In this document: positions 7,455-12,390 of the stretch, piece after piece
How the letters are laid out: each line of letters opens with the position of its first letter
How positions within the stretch are numbered: the stretch's first letter is position 1
Source: a virus
DNA length: 20,627 nucleotides
Strand: one strand, 5' to 3'
Virus record (IMG/VR): IMGVR_UViG_3300005436_000274
Span: 1-20,627 of that record
Position numbers and translations under genes: made by a program
Notes under the pieces: generated by a model
The model's database searches: none
What the model saw: only the letters and a program-made list of their open reading frames with translations
Told to the model about the DNA's origin: nothing

Positions 7455-7723
7455 TCAAGCATATGCGTGCGTATTTCATCTTCGCTGGTGCCAAGTATGA
7501 TAACATTTCTCGCCCTGATGATCTTTGACGCCTTGTTAATAAATCTTCTCTCCCCACTCTCGATACGGATCACTACGAACTTATCCCCACGAACCTCCTT
7601 TGGGCTCACTAACTCACGGATTACTAATGCATCGTAGTCGAGATTGGATGACTGCCGCCGCACATGCACGCACACGTCGCCTATATGAATAGCTCGACCA
7701 ATAGCGTCTTTCGTCTCTTCCAT
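7445..7723 (-). CDS. Hypothetical small protein, beta-barrel-like
   Basis: 92 residues starting MEETKDAIGRAIHIGDV, SD AGAGGA 7 bases before the ATG, start overlapping the previous stop (TAATG). The 'G..I.IGDVCVHVRR' opening and alternating beta strands ('KFVVIRIESGERRFI') resemble small SH3-like phage proteins whose function is unknown. The last codons and the TAG stop lie inside the 5' end of tRNA-Ala. tRNA excision would therefore remove the stop codon from this mRNA. Confidence 0.7.
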   Translation of the reverse strand: MEETKDAIGRAIHIGDVCVHVRRQSSNLDYDALVIRELVSPKEVRGDKFVVIRIESGERRFINKASKIIRARNVIILGTSEDEIRTHMLEGL

Positions 7724-7992
7724 TAAGAATCCTCTACGATATCAGTATTCGGATCCGGGTCCGTACCGTACTGAGAGCTCGCACGGTACTCGAGAATCTC
7801 TCCCCACAGATCAGGAAACGCCTCCTTGACCCAGTCGTCTACGAAGCGTCTAGCATCTAGACTATCTGTCGATGCATACATCACTAGTATGGGTCGATAG
7901 AGATGGTTCTCTTCGTAAATCTCTCGAAAGGCGGTATGCAACCTCTCATAGGCTCCTAGTGCGCGCTCCAGTCTCTCGTCTGCGGTTAACAT
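7723..7992 (-). CDS. Hypothetical small acidic protein
   Basis: 89 residues starting MLTADERLERALGAYERL. Mainly helical in the first 75 residues with an acidic, Asp-rich tail (DPDPNTDIVEDS). SD AAAGGG lies 9 bases before the ATG. The first 47 bases overlap the 3' end of the preceding gene in another frame, and its stop overlaps the next start. No family recognised. Confidence 0.7.
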   Translation of the reverse strand: MLTADERLERALGAYERLHTAFREIYEENHLYRPILVMYASTDSLDARRFVDDWVKEAFPDLWGEILEYRASSQYGTDPDPNTDIVEDS

Positions 7993-8182
7993 CTATACAG
8001 CCCTTTGCTATTTGCCAAACATACTCATCATACTCCGACCACGGGTACTCCGTGGAACCATCTGACAAATATAACTCCAGAGGTAAGTCTGGAGCGTACT
8101 GTAGTAGTAGTTCTCGAACTCTATCTACAAATGCATCCGCGTACGCGTTGGGTACTCTACCCAGTTTGATAACCTTTTCCAT
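7946..8182 (-). CDS. Hypothetical small protein whose SD lies inside tRNA-Arg
   Basis: 78 residues starting MEKVIKLGRVPNAY. The ATG at 8182 is three bases after the 3' end of tRNA-Arg(TCT). Its only SD, GAGG, is part of the tRNA acceptor stem, so the message is translatable only while the tRNA is unprocessed. The body is helical and acidic ('YADAFVDRVRELLLQYAPD') and the C-terminus is Arg-rich. It overlaps the next gene by 47 bases. The longer start at 8215 would lie within the tRNA and is rejected. Confidence 0.6.
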   Translation of the reverse strand: MEKVIKLGRVPNAYADAFVDRVRELLLQYAPDLPLELYLSDGSTEYPWSEYDEYVWQIAKGCIDVNRRRETGARTRSL

Positions 8183-8185
8183 AGG

Positions 8186-8258
8186 CGACCTCAGCGAGAC
8201 TCGAACTCGCAACATCCGACTTAGAAGGTCGGCGCTCTGTCCATTGAGCTATAAGATC
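8186..8258 (-). tRNA. tRNA-Arg(TCT)
   Basis: 73 nt. Acceptor GATCTTA/TGAGGTC, D stem GCTC/GAGC, loop CTTCTAA in CCGAC/GTCGG, T stem GCGAG/CTCGC, G73 (usual for Arg). The acceptor 3' strand supplies the SD of the next gene. Confidence 0.92.
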
Positions 8259-8270
8259 TCGCAACCAAAG

Positions 8271-8344
8271 TAGCCATCGAGGGACTCGAACCCACAACAA
8301 AACGATTTTGAGTCGTTCGCCTCTGCCAGTTGGGCTAGATGGCC
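8271..8344 (-). tRNA. tRNA-Leu(CAA), class I body
   Basis: 74 nt. Acceptor GGCCATC/GATGGCT, anticodon stem AACGA/TCGTT with loop CTCAAAA (anticodon CAA), A73. The variable loop is only 5 nt (TTGTT), unlike the long arm normal for bacterial tRNA-Leu. Confidence 0.85.
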
Positions 8345-8353
8345 AAGTAGTAG

Positions 8354-8429
8354 ACGATCGAACTTGTGTCATGTCCGTTGCCGTACATAGAGAGATTGGT
8401 CGTATGCACAGTAAAAGACGTTCGATCGT
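8354..8429 (-). repeat. 10-bp spacer hairpin at the 5' end of the Leu/Arg transcript
   Basis: ACGATCGAAC (8354-8363) is the reverse complement of GTTCGATCGT (8420-8429). The predicted start of transcription from the promoter at 8445-8473 is only a few bases before it, so the RNA would begin with this hairpin. Confidence 0.7.
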
Positions 8430-8444
8430 TTCTACCTTATAATA

Positions 8445-8473
8445 ATTATAAGGTAAGTCACGAGGTAAATCAA
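8445..8473 (-). promoter_or_regulatory. Sigma70-type promoter for tRNA-Leu(CAA)/Arg(TCT) unit
   Basis: -35 TTGATT (8473-8468), 17-bp spacer, -10 TATAAT (8450-8445). The -10 sits in the inverted repeat CCTTATAA..TTATAAGG. Confidence 0.85.
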
Positions 8474-8479
8474 GAGAAA

Positions 8480-8536
8480 AGATCGTTACAGCTACACAAA
8501 GAGGTTTCAACTGAAAGTGCAAGACCGTAACGATCT
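8480..8536 (-). terminator. Possible terminator after tRNA-Ser(TGA)
   Basis: AGATCGTTAC (8480-8489) pairs perfectly with GTAACGATCT (8527-8536) over a 37-base loop. On the minus strand the stem is followed by TTTTCTC. It begins 4 bases after the tRNA 3' end and stands just before the next promoter. The long loop makes termination uncertain. Confidence 0.5.
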
Positions 8537-8539
8537 CAG

Positions 8540-8621
8540 CGGTAGGGACAGGAGTCGAACCCGCTACTGCTCATCACAGCGACTCTTTTCAGGAGAGCTC
8601 CACACCGTTGTGCTCCCTACC
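8540..8621 (-). tRNA. tRNA-Ser(TGA) with C33
   Basis: 82 nt, class II. Acceptor GGTAGGG/CCCTACC, G73, a variable arm (CTG...CAG), T loop TTCGACT. Anticodon stem GCTCT/AGAGT encloses the loop CCTGAAA, so position 33 is C instead of U. The D arm is short (CACA/TGTG). Confidence 0.8.
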
Positions 8622-8627
8622 CAGTAA

Positions 8628-8719
8628 AGACAGTTAAGCATGTACAATCGATGAACGCGAGACCAACCCTGTTGCGTACAATCAATTAGTAAGACAATGC
8701 GCACCGTACTTAACTGTCT
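8628..8719 (-). repeat. 11-bp hairpin bracketing the spacer between tRNA-Arg(TCG) and tRNA-Ser
   Basis: AGACAGTTAAG (8628-8638) and CTTAACTGTCT (8709-8719) are perfect complements. The arms end 6 bases from the tRNA-Ser 5' end and 3 bases from the tRNA-Arg 3' end. Confidence 0.75.
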
Positions 8720-8722
8720 CGG

Positions 8723-8795
8723 AGGAGCGTATGGGATTCGAACCCATAGAGGCCTGATTCGAACTCAGGTGAGCGATCCGCCGCTCGCACGCTCC
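8723..8795 (-). tRNA. tRNA-Arg(TCG)
   Basis: 73 nt. Acceptor GGAGCGT/ACGCTCC, D stem GAGC/GCTC, anticodon stem CCTGA/TCAGG with loop GTTCGAA, T stem ATGGG/CCCAT, discriminator T. Confidence 0.88.
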
Positions 8796-8798
8796 AGA

Positions 8799-9014
8799 CT
8801 AGTCACGTACCTCAAAAATAACGCTCAAGCGCTGTCCCGGCGACATCATCTTCGTAACGTGCACTACCATGTTCTCAATCGTTGTTAACAGTTCCTCGTG
8901 TGAGAGTAAGTTACCCGTACTACGAACCGTCCAAGGTTGCCCCTCTTGCGGTTGATAGTCTGAGAATCTCAACGTAGCTCTTACTGCTACACCGACGTCA
9001 TCTTCATCCGTCAA
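8799..9014 (-). CDS. Hypothetical small protein (TTG start)
   Basis: 71 residues starting MTDEDDVGVAVRATL. There is no in-frame ATG early in the frame. TTG at 9014 has AAGGAG 7 bases upstream and is the clear start. The pattern is beta strand, loop, beta strand, helix ('SHEELLTTIENMVVHVTKMM'), then a strand ('RLSVIFEVRD'). It overlaps the preceding gene by 11 bases and stops 3 bases before tRNA-Arg(TCG). No family recognised. Confidence 0.7.
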   Translation of the reverse strand: MTDEDDVGVAVRATLRFSDYQPQEGQPWTVRSTGNLLSHEELLTTIENMVVHVTKMMSPGQRLSVIFEVRD

Positions 9015-9219
9015 TTGCTAACTCCTTCTTGAGTACCTCAAAGCGTTTGATCGCGTCCTGCTCTTTAGCCTTCCATCGACAAGACCAACCGCGCTTGTGA
9101 GATTTGCACATCTTACAGCAGCGCTTTTTGTTCTTCAACATCTTTCGCATAGTCTCATCCAATGCGCCGTAGATTGCTACCCTCTTGCAGGTAGCTGGCG
9201 CGTCGGTGGATGAGACCAT
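9004..9219 (-). CDS. Small Cys/Lys-rich, possibly metal-binding protein
   Basis: 71 residues from ATG 9219. The centre 'KRCCKMCKSHKRGWSCRW' has four Cys and one His within 14 residues and is very basic, which suggests a small zinc site. The 'CKxHKRGW..RWK.KE' pattern resembles a family of tiny phage proteins of unknown function. The tail 'AIKRFEVLKKEL' is helical. No good SD precedes ATG 9219. ATG 9150 (residue 24) with a weak GGATGAG is an alternative start. Confidence 0.6.
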   Translation of the reverse strand: MVSSTDAPATCKRVAIYGALDETMRKMLKNKKRCCKMCKSHKRGWSCRWKAKEQDAIKRFEVLKKELAIDG

Positions 9220-9231
9220 CGAAAAGCCATA

Positions 9232-9444
9232 CTAGTTCAAGCCTCCACGATAGCCTAAACGCCTCATCAGCCACGTAGGCCGAATTCCGATAAACACACC
9301 TATATCGAAAGCGACGCTCTTCCACACCGATTGCTCAAACCACCAAGTGGTAACTTCTTGATCGTCGATCGGACCTTTGTTAAAGGCTTCTGCGAACTCA
9401 GGATCTTTCAAGTCTCTATGCAGTCTCTGATGAAACCTAGTCAT
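9232..9444 (-). CDS. Hypothetical small protein
   Basis: 70 residues starting MTRFHQRLHRDLKDPEF. ATG 9444 is chosen for its very strong SD (AAAGGAGGT, 7 bases before the ATG); the longer frame would run through the tRNA-like gene upstream. The N-terminal 'L..DLKDPEFAEAF' is like the start of small XRE/antitoxin proteins, but no helix-turn-helix follows. The C-terminal half is hydrophobic and Trp-rich and ends basic. Function unknown. Confidence 0.65.
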   Translation of the reverse strand: MTRFHQRLHRDLKDPEFAEAFNKGPIDDQEVTTWWFEQSVWKSVAFDIGVFIGIRPTWLMRRLGYRGGLN

Positions 9445-9460
9445 AATGACACCTCCTTTA

Positions 9461-9521
9461 CGAGTGCTAGAGGATTCGAACCTCTCTTCACCACTACAGC
9501 TATCTCCCGAGAGAAACACTC
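9461..9521 (-). tRNA. 61-nt tRNA-like gene lacking a normal anticodon or D arm
   Basis: Acceptor GAGTGTT pairs with AGCACTC, and the T arm is canonical (AGAGG-TTCGAAT-CCTCT). Only about 29 nt lie between acceptor and T arm: a TCTC/GAGA hairpin and a D-arm-like TAGCTGTAGTGGTGA. No anticodon arm can be drawn. It is a degenerate tRNA or a tRNA mimic. Confidence 0.5.
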
Positions 9522-9576
9522 TGCACACCGACTTGTACTTCGTCAGCGCTACCAGCGGCTGTGTGCACTACCGCGA

Positions 9577-9647
9577 AGCCGTAGGAGGGACTCGAACCCT
9601 CAACGCAGTTGTTCCTACTGCACCGTACCCCTAAGTCGTCCCACGGC
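9577..9647 (-). tRNA. tRNA-like gene, anticodon uncertain (GAA if standard)
   Basis: 71 nt. Acceptor GCCGTGG/CTACGGC and T arm GAGGG-TTCGAGT-CCCTC are good. Anticodon stem GCAGT/ACTGC is perfect but the loop AGGAACA has G33, the variable loop is 3 nt and the D arm is poor. A normal tRNA-Phe(GAA) exists at 18336-18408, so this copy is probably degenerate or altered. Confidence 0.55.
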
Positions 9648-9652
9648 GTATA

Positions 9653-9835
9653 TTACGGAGAGACGTAGATCGCGTCTTGATAGTTATAGACTCGATACGC
9701 ATCCAGCGTACCCGCCAGGAAACCGAAGTAGCGCTCCAACGCTTGCAGAATTCTCGCTGCAGAGTCTCTTGACTCATCGTCAAGATGAACGCTCTGGAAC
9801 GCGCCCCGTTCGCTAAATCGAAAGTACACTTGCAT
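9653..9835 (-). CDS. Hypothetical small protein
   Basis: 60 residues starting MQVYFRFSERGAFQSV, SD GGGAG 8 bases before the ATG. A beta hairpin, then an amphipathic helix ('SRDSAARILQALERYFGFLAG'), then a strand ('DAYRVYNYQDAIYV'). The stop is 5 bases before the tRNA-like gene at 9577-9647. The overlapping frame 9631-9843 is low-complexity and lacks an SD. No family recognised. Confidence 0.65.
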   Translation of the reverse strand: MQVYFRFSERGAFQSVHLDDESRDSAARILQALERYFGFLAGTLDAYRVYNYQDAIYVSP

Positions 9836-9851
9836 GCATCCACTCCCTTTA

Positions 9852-9926
9852 TGTGACTGAAGGGACTCGAACCCTTAACGATAAGACCCTCGATCTTACG
9901 CCTCTACCGAATTGGGCTACAGTCAC
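9852..9926 (-). tRNA. tRNA-Leu(GAG) with C33, class I body
   Basis: 75 nt. Acceptor GTGACTG/CAGTCAC, A73, T arm AAGGG-TTCGAGT-CCCTT. The perfect stem TAAGA/TCTTA encloses TCGAGGG, so the anticodon is GAG and position 33 is C. Variable loop of 5 nt. Confidence 0.78.
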
Positions 9927-10222
9927 AAATCAAATGATCCAGTCCAAACCTTGTGCTCATCTCCAGCCGGTCCAGCGGAGTCTAAGCCATTTCGGCGACC
10001 ACTAGTTGGTGACCTTCGTTGTTCCGCAACTACAGCACGTTCCGCGACCTCTTGTAGCTCCTTTTGCCACTCTTGCAGACACACGAGATAGTGATTGCGT
10101 GTCGCAGCGTCTAGTGTCTTGTCTTTCAGAAGCTTCTCGTACCTACGAATGTTCGTCTCCGCAATGGCACGTGGCCCAGTAGGCTCCTCTGGTATGCGTC
10201 CCTGCACGACTTTCTTTGTCAT
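9923..10222 (-). CDS. Hypothetical coiled-coil protein
   Basis: 99 residues starting MTKKVVQGRIPEEP, SD GGAGGT 7 bases before the ATG. Residues 20-70 are strongly helical and charged ('ETNIRRYEKLLKDKTLDA', then 'LQEWQKELQEVAERAVV'), consistent with a coiled coil. The C-terminus is Gly/Ser/Arg-rich and probably disordered. The last four bases overlap the 5' end of tRNA-Leu(GAG). An 11-bp hairpin (10240-10287) lies in its leader. Function unknown. Confidence 0.7.
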   Translation of the reverse strand: MTKKVVQGRIPEEPTGPRAIAETNIRRYEKLLKDKTLDAATRNHYLVCLQEWQKELQEVAERAVVAEQRRSPTSGRRNGLDSAGPAGDEHKVWTGSFDL

Positions 10223-10239
10223 CGCTACCTCCGATAATA

Positions 10240-10287
10240 AAGAGTGTTACTTTAGGCCCAAACAGCGCACTGCGACGTAACACTCTT
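10240..10287 (-). terminator. Leader hairpin before the coiled-coil gene
   Basis: AAGAGTGTTAC (10240-10250) pairs with GTAACACTCTT (10277-10287) over 26 bases. On the minus strand the stem ends in TTTATTATC and is followed by the GGAGGT SD. It begins 2 bases after the tRNA-Ser(GCT) 3' end. It may be a weak terminator or an mRNA 5'-end structure. Confidence 0.55.
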
Positions 10288-10288
10288 A

Positions 10289-10371
10289 CGGAGAGAGCAG
10301 GATTCGAACCTGCGGGGCATACGCCCGACGGTTTAGCAAACCGTTCCAATAAGCCACTCTGGCATCTCTCC
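10289..10371 (-). tRNA. tRNA-Ser(GCT)
   Basis: 83 nt, class II. Acceptor GGAGAGA/TCTCTCC, G73, anticodon stem ACGGT/ACCGT with loop TTGCTAA, long variable arm CGGGCGTATGCCCC, T arm GCAGG-TTCGAAT-CCTGC. Confidence 0.95.
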
Positions 10372-10372
10372 A

Positions 10373-10419
10373 TACAGTTGTAGTAGCAATCCATTGCACG
10401 GTGAACTACTACAACTGTA
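10373..10419 (-). repeat. 14-bp hairpin flush with the 5' end of tRNA-Ser(GCT)
   Basis: TACAGTTGTAGTAG (10373-10386) is the perfect complement of CTACTACAACTGTA (10406-10419), with a small inner CAAT/ATTG pair. One base separates the stem from the first base of the tRNA. Confidence 0.8.
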
Positions 10420-10434
10420 ACAGAATTCGGCAAG

Positions 10435-10550
10435 CTAGCAAAGCAGCGCCCGAACGCGCACGTTAGTTCCTAGGCGCATACACCCTAGAGATCTTACGGT
10501 TTCTCTCCGACTTCGATCTCTATTGAGAACCCCTCACGCCGCTTCGCTAG
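10435..10550 (-). repeat. Nested hairpin filling the spacer after tRNA-Thr
   Basis: Arms 10435-10448 and 10537-10550 pair at 12 of 14 positions and end exactly at the tRNA-Thr 3' end. Inside, AGAGATC (10487-10493) pairs with GATCTCT (10515-10521). No coding sequence is seen here. Confidence 0.6.
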
Positions 10551-10622
10551 AGGCTCACAAGAGACTTGAACTCTCAACCTATCGCTTACAAGGCGATTGC
10601 TCTACCGTTGAGCTAATGAGCC
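10551..10622 (-). tRNA. tRNA-Thr(TGT)
   Basis: 72 nt. Acceptor GGCTCAT/GTGAGCC, D stem GCTC/GAGC, anticodon stem ATCGC/GCGAT with loop CTTGTAA, T arm GAGAG-TTCAAGT-CTCTT, discriminator T. Confidence 0.92.
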
Positions 10623-10767
10623 ATATGTCTCCGCAGGTGGCAACACGTACGGAGACAGCACAGACCAAATGCAATCGAACCCAGGCTTGTAAAGTTTCAT
10701 GTCCCGAGTGCGACTTTCTCAAGGCCTCACTAGTTCGTAGGCGGGTATCCGGACTGGCAAAGTCCAT
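10579..10767 (-). CDS. Possible small protein reading into tRNA-Thr
   Basis: 62 residues starting MDFASPDTRLRTSEAL. It is supported by a strong SD (GAGGAG, 6 bases before ATG 10767) and a consensus promoter about 30 bases upstream. Against it, the last 44 bases and the stop lie inside tRNA-Thr, and the C-terminal residues look tRNA-derived. If real, it is an mRNA whose 3' end is a tRNA. A leader-peptide role is possible. An 8-bp hairpin (10626-10657) lies within it. No family recognised. Confidence 0.4.
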   Translation of the reverse strand: MDFASPDTRLRTSEALRKSHSGHETLQAWVRLHLVCAVSVRVATCGDIWLISSTVEQSPCKR

Positions 10768-10801
10768 TGCGAACTCCTCAACATAATACTTCACTATTTA
10801 T

Positions 10802-10830
10802 ATTATAAGGTAAACTTAGAGGATTTTCAA
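10802..10830 (-). promoter_or_regulatory. Sigma70-type promoter for tRNA-Thr unit
   Basis: -35 TTGAAA (10830-10825), 17-bp spacer, -10 TATAAT (10807-10802), immediately after the stop of the gene at 10834. Confidence 0.8.
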
Positions 10831-10833
10831 GGG

Positions 10834-11043
10834 CTACCCGTAGATAGCTTCTGGACGCACTACGATAGCTGTCGCGTTGCGCACAACCACATGATCCGCC
10901 AGCTCTGCTAATGGGAGATCCAGATGACGCGCAACTGCGCTAAGAATGTCTCCATCTGTAGACTGTGTTGAAAGATCCAGATTCGCGAGTTCATACTCGC
11001 TTGAGCGGCCGTTGTGCCGAACGTGTAAGATATCTACTGCCAT
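10834..11043 (-). CDS. Small conserved-type protein, possible beta-grasp fold
   Basis: 69 residues starting MAVDILHVRHNGRSSEYEL, SD AAAGGAGGT 7 bases before the ATG. The arrangement 'VRHNGRSSEYEL..LDL...STDGDILSAVARHLDLPLAELADHVV' and the end 'IVVRPEAIYG' match a small bacterial/phage protein family that I recognise by pattern ('VRHNGRS..I.L..LDI...S.D..IR.AVA.HL..P...L..F.V.R...+.RP.A.FG') but cannot name. The beta-alpha-beta order suggests a ubiquitin-like fold (inference). Function unknown. Confidence 0.75.
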   Translation of the reverse strand: MAVDILHVRHNGRSSEYELANLDLSTQSTDGDILSAVARHLDLPLAELADHVVVRNATAIVVRPEAIYG

Positions 11044-11158
11044 TGTCTTACCTCCTTTTGTACTAAGAGGACCGTCCGCTGCTTCGTCTCTAGTTTAAGA
11101 AGGGTTCCGGTCAAGCGCACCTCTAGAGAGCGTTATCCTACTAACAGCGTTTACCGAA

Positions 11159-11222
11159 GAAGTCTAGCAAGGTTCGAACTTGCGCTAGCGGTACCACTAG
11201 TGGCCCTGAATGCACTAGACTT
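11159..11222 (-). tRNA. 64-nt tRNA-like RNA with its own promoter
   Basis: Perfect 7-bp acceptor AAGTCTA/TAGACTT and perfect T arm GCAAG-TTCGAAC-CTTGC. Only 32 nt lie between them, containing the self-complementary CCACTAGTGG and GGTACC; no D arm or 7-nt anticodon loop can be drawn. The promoter at 11243-11271 places its 5' end about 14 bases after the transcription start. Confidence 0.5.
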
Positions 11223-11242
11223 CATAATTTCTTTATACTATT

Positions 11243-11271
11243 ATTATAATATAAAGAAATGTGAAAAACAA
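11243..11271 (-). promoter_or_regulatory. Sigma70-type promoter for the 64-nt tRNA-like RNA
   Basis: -35 TTGTTT (11271-11266), 17-bp spacer, -10 TATAAT (11248-11243), in an AT-rich inverted repeat (TTTATA...TATAAA). Confidence 0.75.
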
Positions 11272-11274
11272 GAG

Positions 11275-12009
11275 TTAACTGGCGAATAGATAGCCTAAGA
11301 CGGACTCTCCGACTTTGACGTCGCGCACCTCGATGGCATTTGCTTCCTCTCGTGCGACCTTAACAGCCTCTTGCAATTTGATCACACGCGACAGGAGCTC
11401 GTTAACGCGGTGCGCTGGAAGCGCTCCAGAGAACTTGACCGTTCTCCAGTGTCCGACTGTGATGTCTTCATAATAGACATCGACCTGCGCGGGATGCTTA
11501 TCCGTAGCTTCTGCCTTGATGTGATTGCGAGGAACCTTCTTAGTCTTCGTTGTCATGACAGGCTCAGTAGCCCATACGTCTGCTGACTGATCGAATGCCC
11601 ACGTCTCGCTTGGATCTAGCACAGGCAGCTTTTTGATGAACGTGTGCAGATCGACCAACTGCTTCTCCAGAAACAGTAAGTATGTCGCGGGGACATCGAA
11701 CAGCAAGGTCTGCCCATCGATAACGACGTTCGCCTTTGCCTGGCAGTTTGCCCAGTCCTTAATTGCAACGACGTCAAACAGTTTGGTCAGAGTCTCACTC
11801 GTCTTGCGGATGACGGCTTCAGCCTTCAACTGAACGCGCGTTGACTCCGGTGGATACTGTTCGCCTTCTTCGTCCCGAGGTCGATACGTTCTCGCAATGC
11901 CGGCTAGCATCGTTACTTTCTGCAGCGAGTGATGTGCGTCAGTCAAATCTACCATAGCACGACTCTTCGTGCCTTTCTCTAACGCTATTACTTGATTGAG
12001 CTTCGCCAT
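11275..12009 (-). CDS. Conserved phage protein of unknown function (DUF7873-like)
   Basis: 244 residues starting MAKLNQVIALEKGTKSRA. ATG 12009 is chosen because GGAGGT stands 3 bases before it and the family typically starts 'MAKLNQIIAIEKG'. The whole length matches a protein common in actinobacterial phages (segments 'HHSLQKVTMLAG', 'DVVAIKDWANCQAKANVVIDG', 'TYLLFLEKQLVDLHTF', 'KLPVLDP', 'EVRDVKVGESVLGYLF'). Family identification is from memory. It is soluble and helical, with no signal or membrane segment. A 12-bp hairpin lies in the leader, and a TATAAT without a good -35 lies at 12119-12124. Confidence 0.85.
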   Translation of the reverse strand: MAKLNQVIALEKGTKSRAMVDLTDAHHSLQKVTMLAGIARTYRPRDEEGEQYPPESTRVQLKAEAVIRKTSETLTKLFDVVAIKDWANCQAKANVVIDGQTLLFDVPATYLLFLEKQLVDLHTFIKKLPVLDPSETWAFDQSADVWATEPVMTTKTKKVPRNHIKAEATDKHPAQVDVYYEDITVGHWRTVKFSGALPAHRVNELLSRVIKLQEAVKVAREEANAIEVRDVKVGESVLGYLFAS

Positions 12010-12032
12010 TGTACCTCCACTTGATAAAAAGT

Positions 12033-12066
12033 GGAGACCTAACGTAATATCCACCGTTAGGTCTCC
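12033..12066 (-). terminator. Terminator-like hairpin in the leader of the 244-residue gene
   Basis: GGAGACCTAACG (12033-12044) pairs with CGTTAGGTCTCC (12055-12066), 12 bp with a 10-base loop. On the minus strand ACTTTTTATC follows, then the SD. On the plus strand TTTTATG follows, so it looks bidirectional. Confidence 0.75.
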
Positions 12067-12147
12067 TTTTATGTCTGCCCATTTGCACACACCAACGCAA
12101 GTTGCTTGAAGTTCACTTATTATACCTAGCGCTCTGCGATTAAGCTA

Positions 12148-12169
12148 CCGTGGCACGAAAAAGCCACGG
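12148..12169 (-). repeat. 7-bp hairpin CCGTGGC/GCCACGG
   Basis: Its 5' arm on the minus strand (CCGTGGC) is also the segment that could pair with the 5' acceptor strand at 12302-12308. The 8-base loop is TTTTTCGT. No U-tract follows. Confidence 0.5.
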
Positions 12170-12267
12170 GCCGGAATTGCACCGGCATCTCAACGGTCTC
12201 GACTTCAGCGTTTAGATTTGGCGTTCGGCAGCGAAATGCTGAGTTTGGGTTGAGAGTCTCAGCTTGA
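12170..12267 (-). other. Structured non-coding stretch downstream of the split tRNA
   Basis: It contains CTGAG/CTCAG and CTCAAC/GTTGAG pairs, a CAGC/GCTG pair, and a GCCGG-TGCAATT-CCGGC stem-loop resembling a T arm with an abnormal loop. If joined to the 5' half at 12308 it would make a 147-nt tRNA-like RNA with a 6/7 acceptor match. No ORF with an SD is present. Confidence 0.4.
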
Positions 12268-12356
12268 GTGGATTGCGCATGCGCCTCTGCCAGTTGGGCT
12301 ACTGCGGCATGGGAGCCGCAGGTAGGACTCGAACCTACACTTTTAACGCTTACCCG
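12268..12356 (-). tRNA. Candidate circularly permuted tRNA (3' half before 5' half)
   Basis: In transcript order: a 3' half (T arm GTAGG-TTCGAGT-CCTAC, then acceptor strand CTGCGGC, 12315-12321), six bases (TCCCAT, 12309-12314), then a 5' half (acceptor strand GCCGCAG, 12302-12308, then TA and the D arm GCCC-AACTGGCAG-AGGC). The two acceptor strands are perfect complements. No other 5' half lies upstream of the 3' half. The anticodon arm cannot be fixed: GCGTT in the 3' half can pair with GGCGC or CATGC of the 5' half. Confidence 0.5.
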
Positions 12357-12357
12357 T

Positions 12358-12382
12358 CAGACTAAAATTGAATTTGAGTCTG
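12358..12382 (-). repeat. Hairpin upstream of the permuted tRNA 3' half
   Basis: CAGACT (12358-12363) pairs with AGTCTG (12377-12382), with AAAT/ATTT inside. It occupies the place where a D arm of an ordinary tRNA would have to be. Confidence 0.6.
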
Positions 12383-12390
12383 AAACCCGG

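Noticed and set aside
7121-7528. Plus-strand ORF of 135 codons
   Set aside because: It crosses tRNA-Ala, overlaps a minus-strand gene with a good SD, has no SD itself and has shadow-like composition.
8157-8522. Minus-strand ORF of 121 codons
   Set aside because: It spans two tRNAs, a hairpin and a promoter; there is no SD.
9331-9816. Plus-strand ORF of 161 codons
   Set aside because: It runs antisense through two tRNA-like genes and parts of two SD-supported minus-strand genes.
10143-10433. Minus-strand ORF of 96 codons
   Set aside because: It covers tRNA-Ser(GCT), its 5' hairpin and the start of the coiled-coil gene in another frame.
10650-10700. Possible tRNA T arm (GGTTCGATT on the minus strand near 10675)
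   Set aside because: The bases flanking the loop do not pair and no other tRNA arms are nearby.
12119-12147. Ninth promoter (TATAAT at 12119-12124)
   Set aside because: No acceptable -35 box lies at 16-18 bp and the surrounding palindrome of the other promoters is missing; it is kept only as a note in the gene entry.
12162-12308. Group I intron in a tRNA
   Set aside because: The insert is far too short and the conserved P/Q/R/S core elements are not recognisable.
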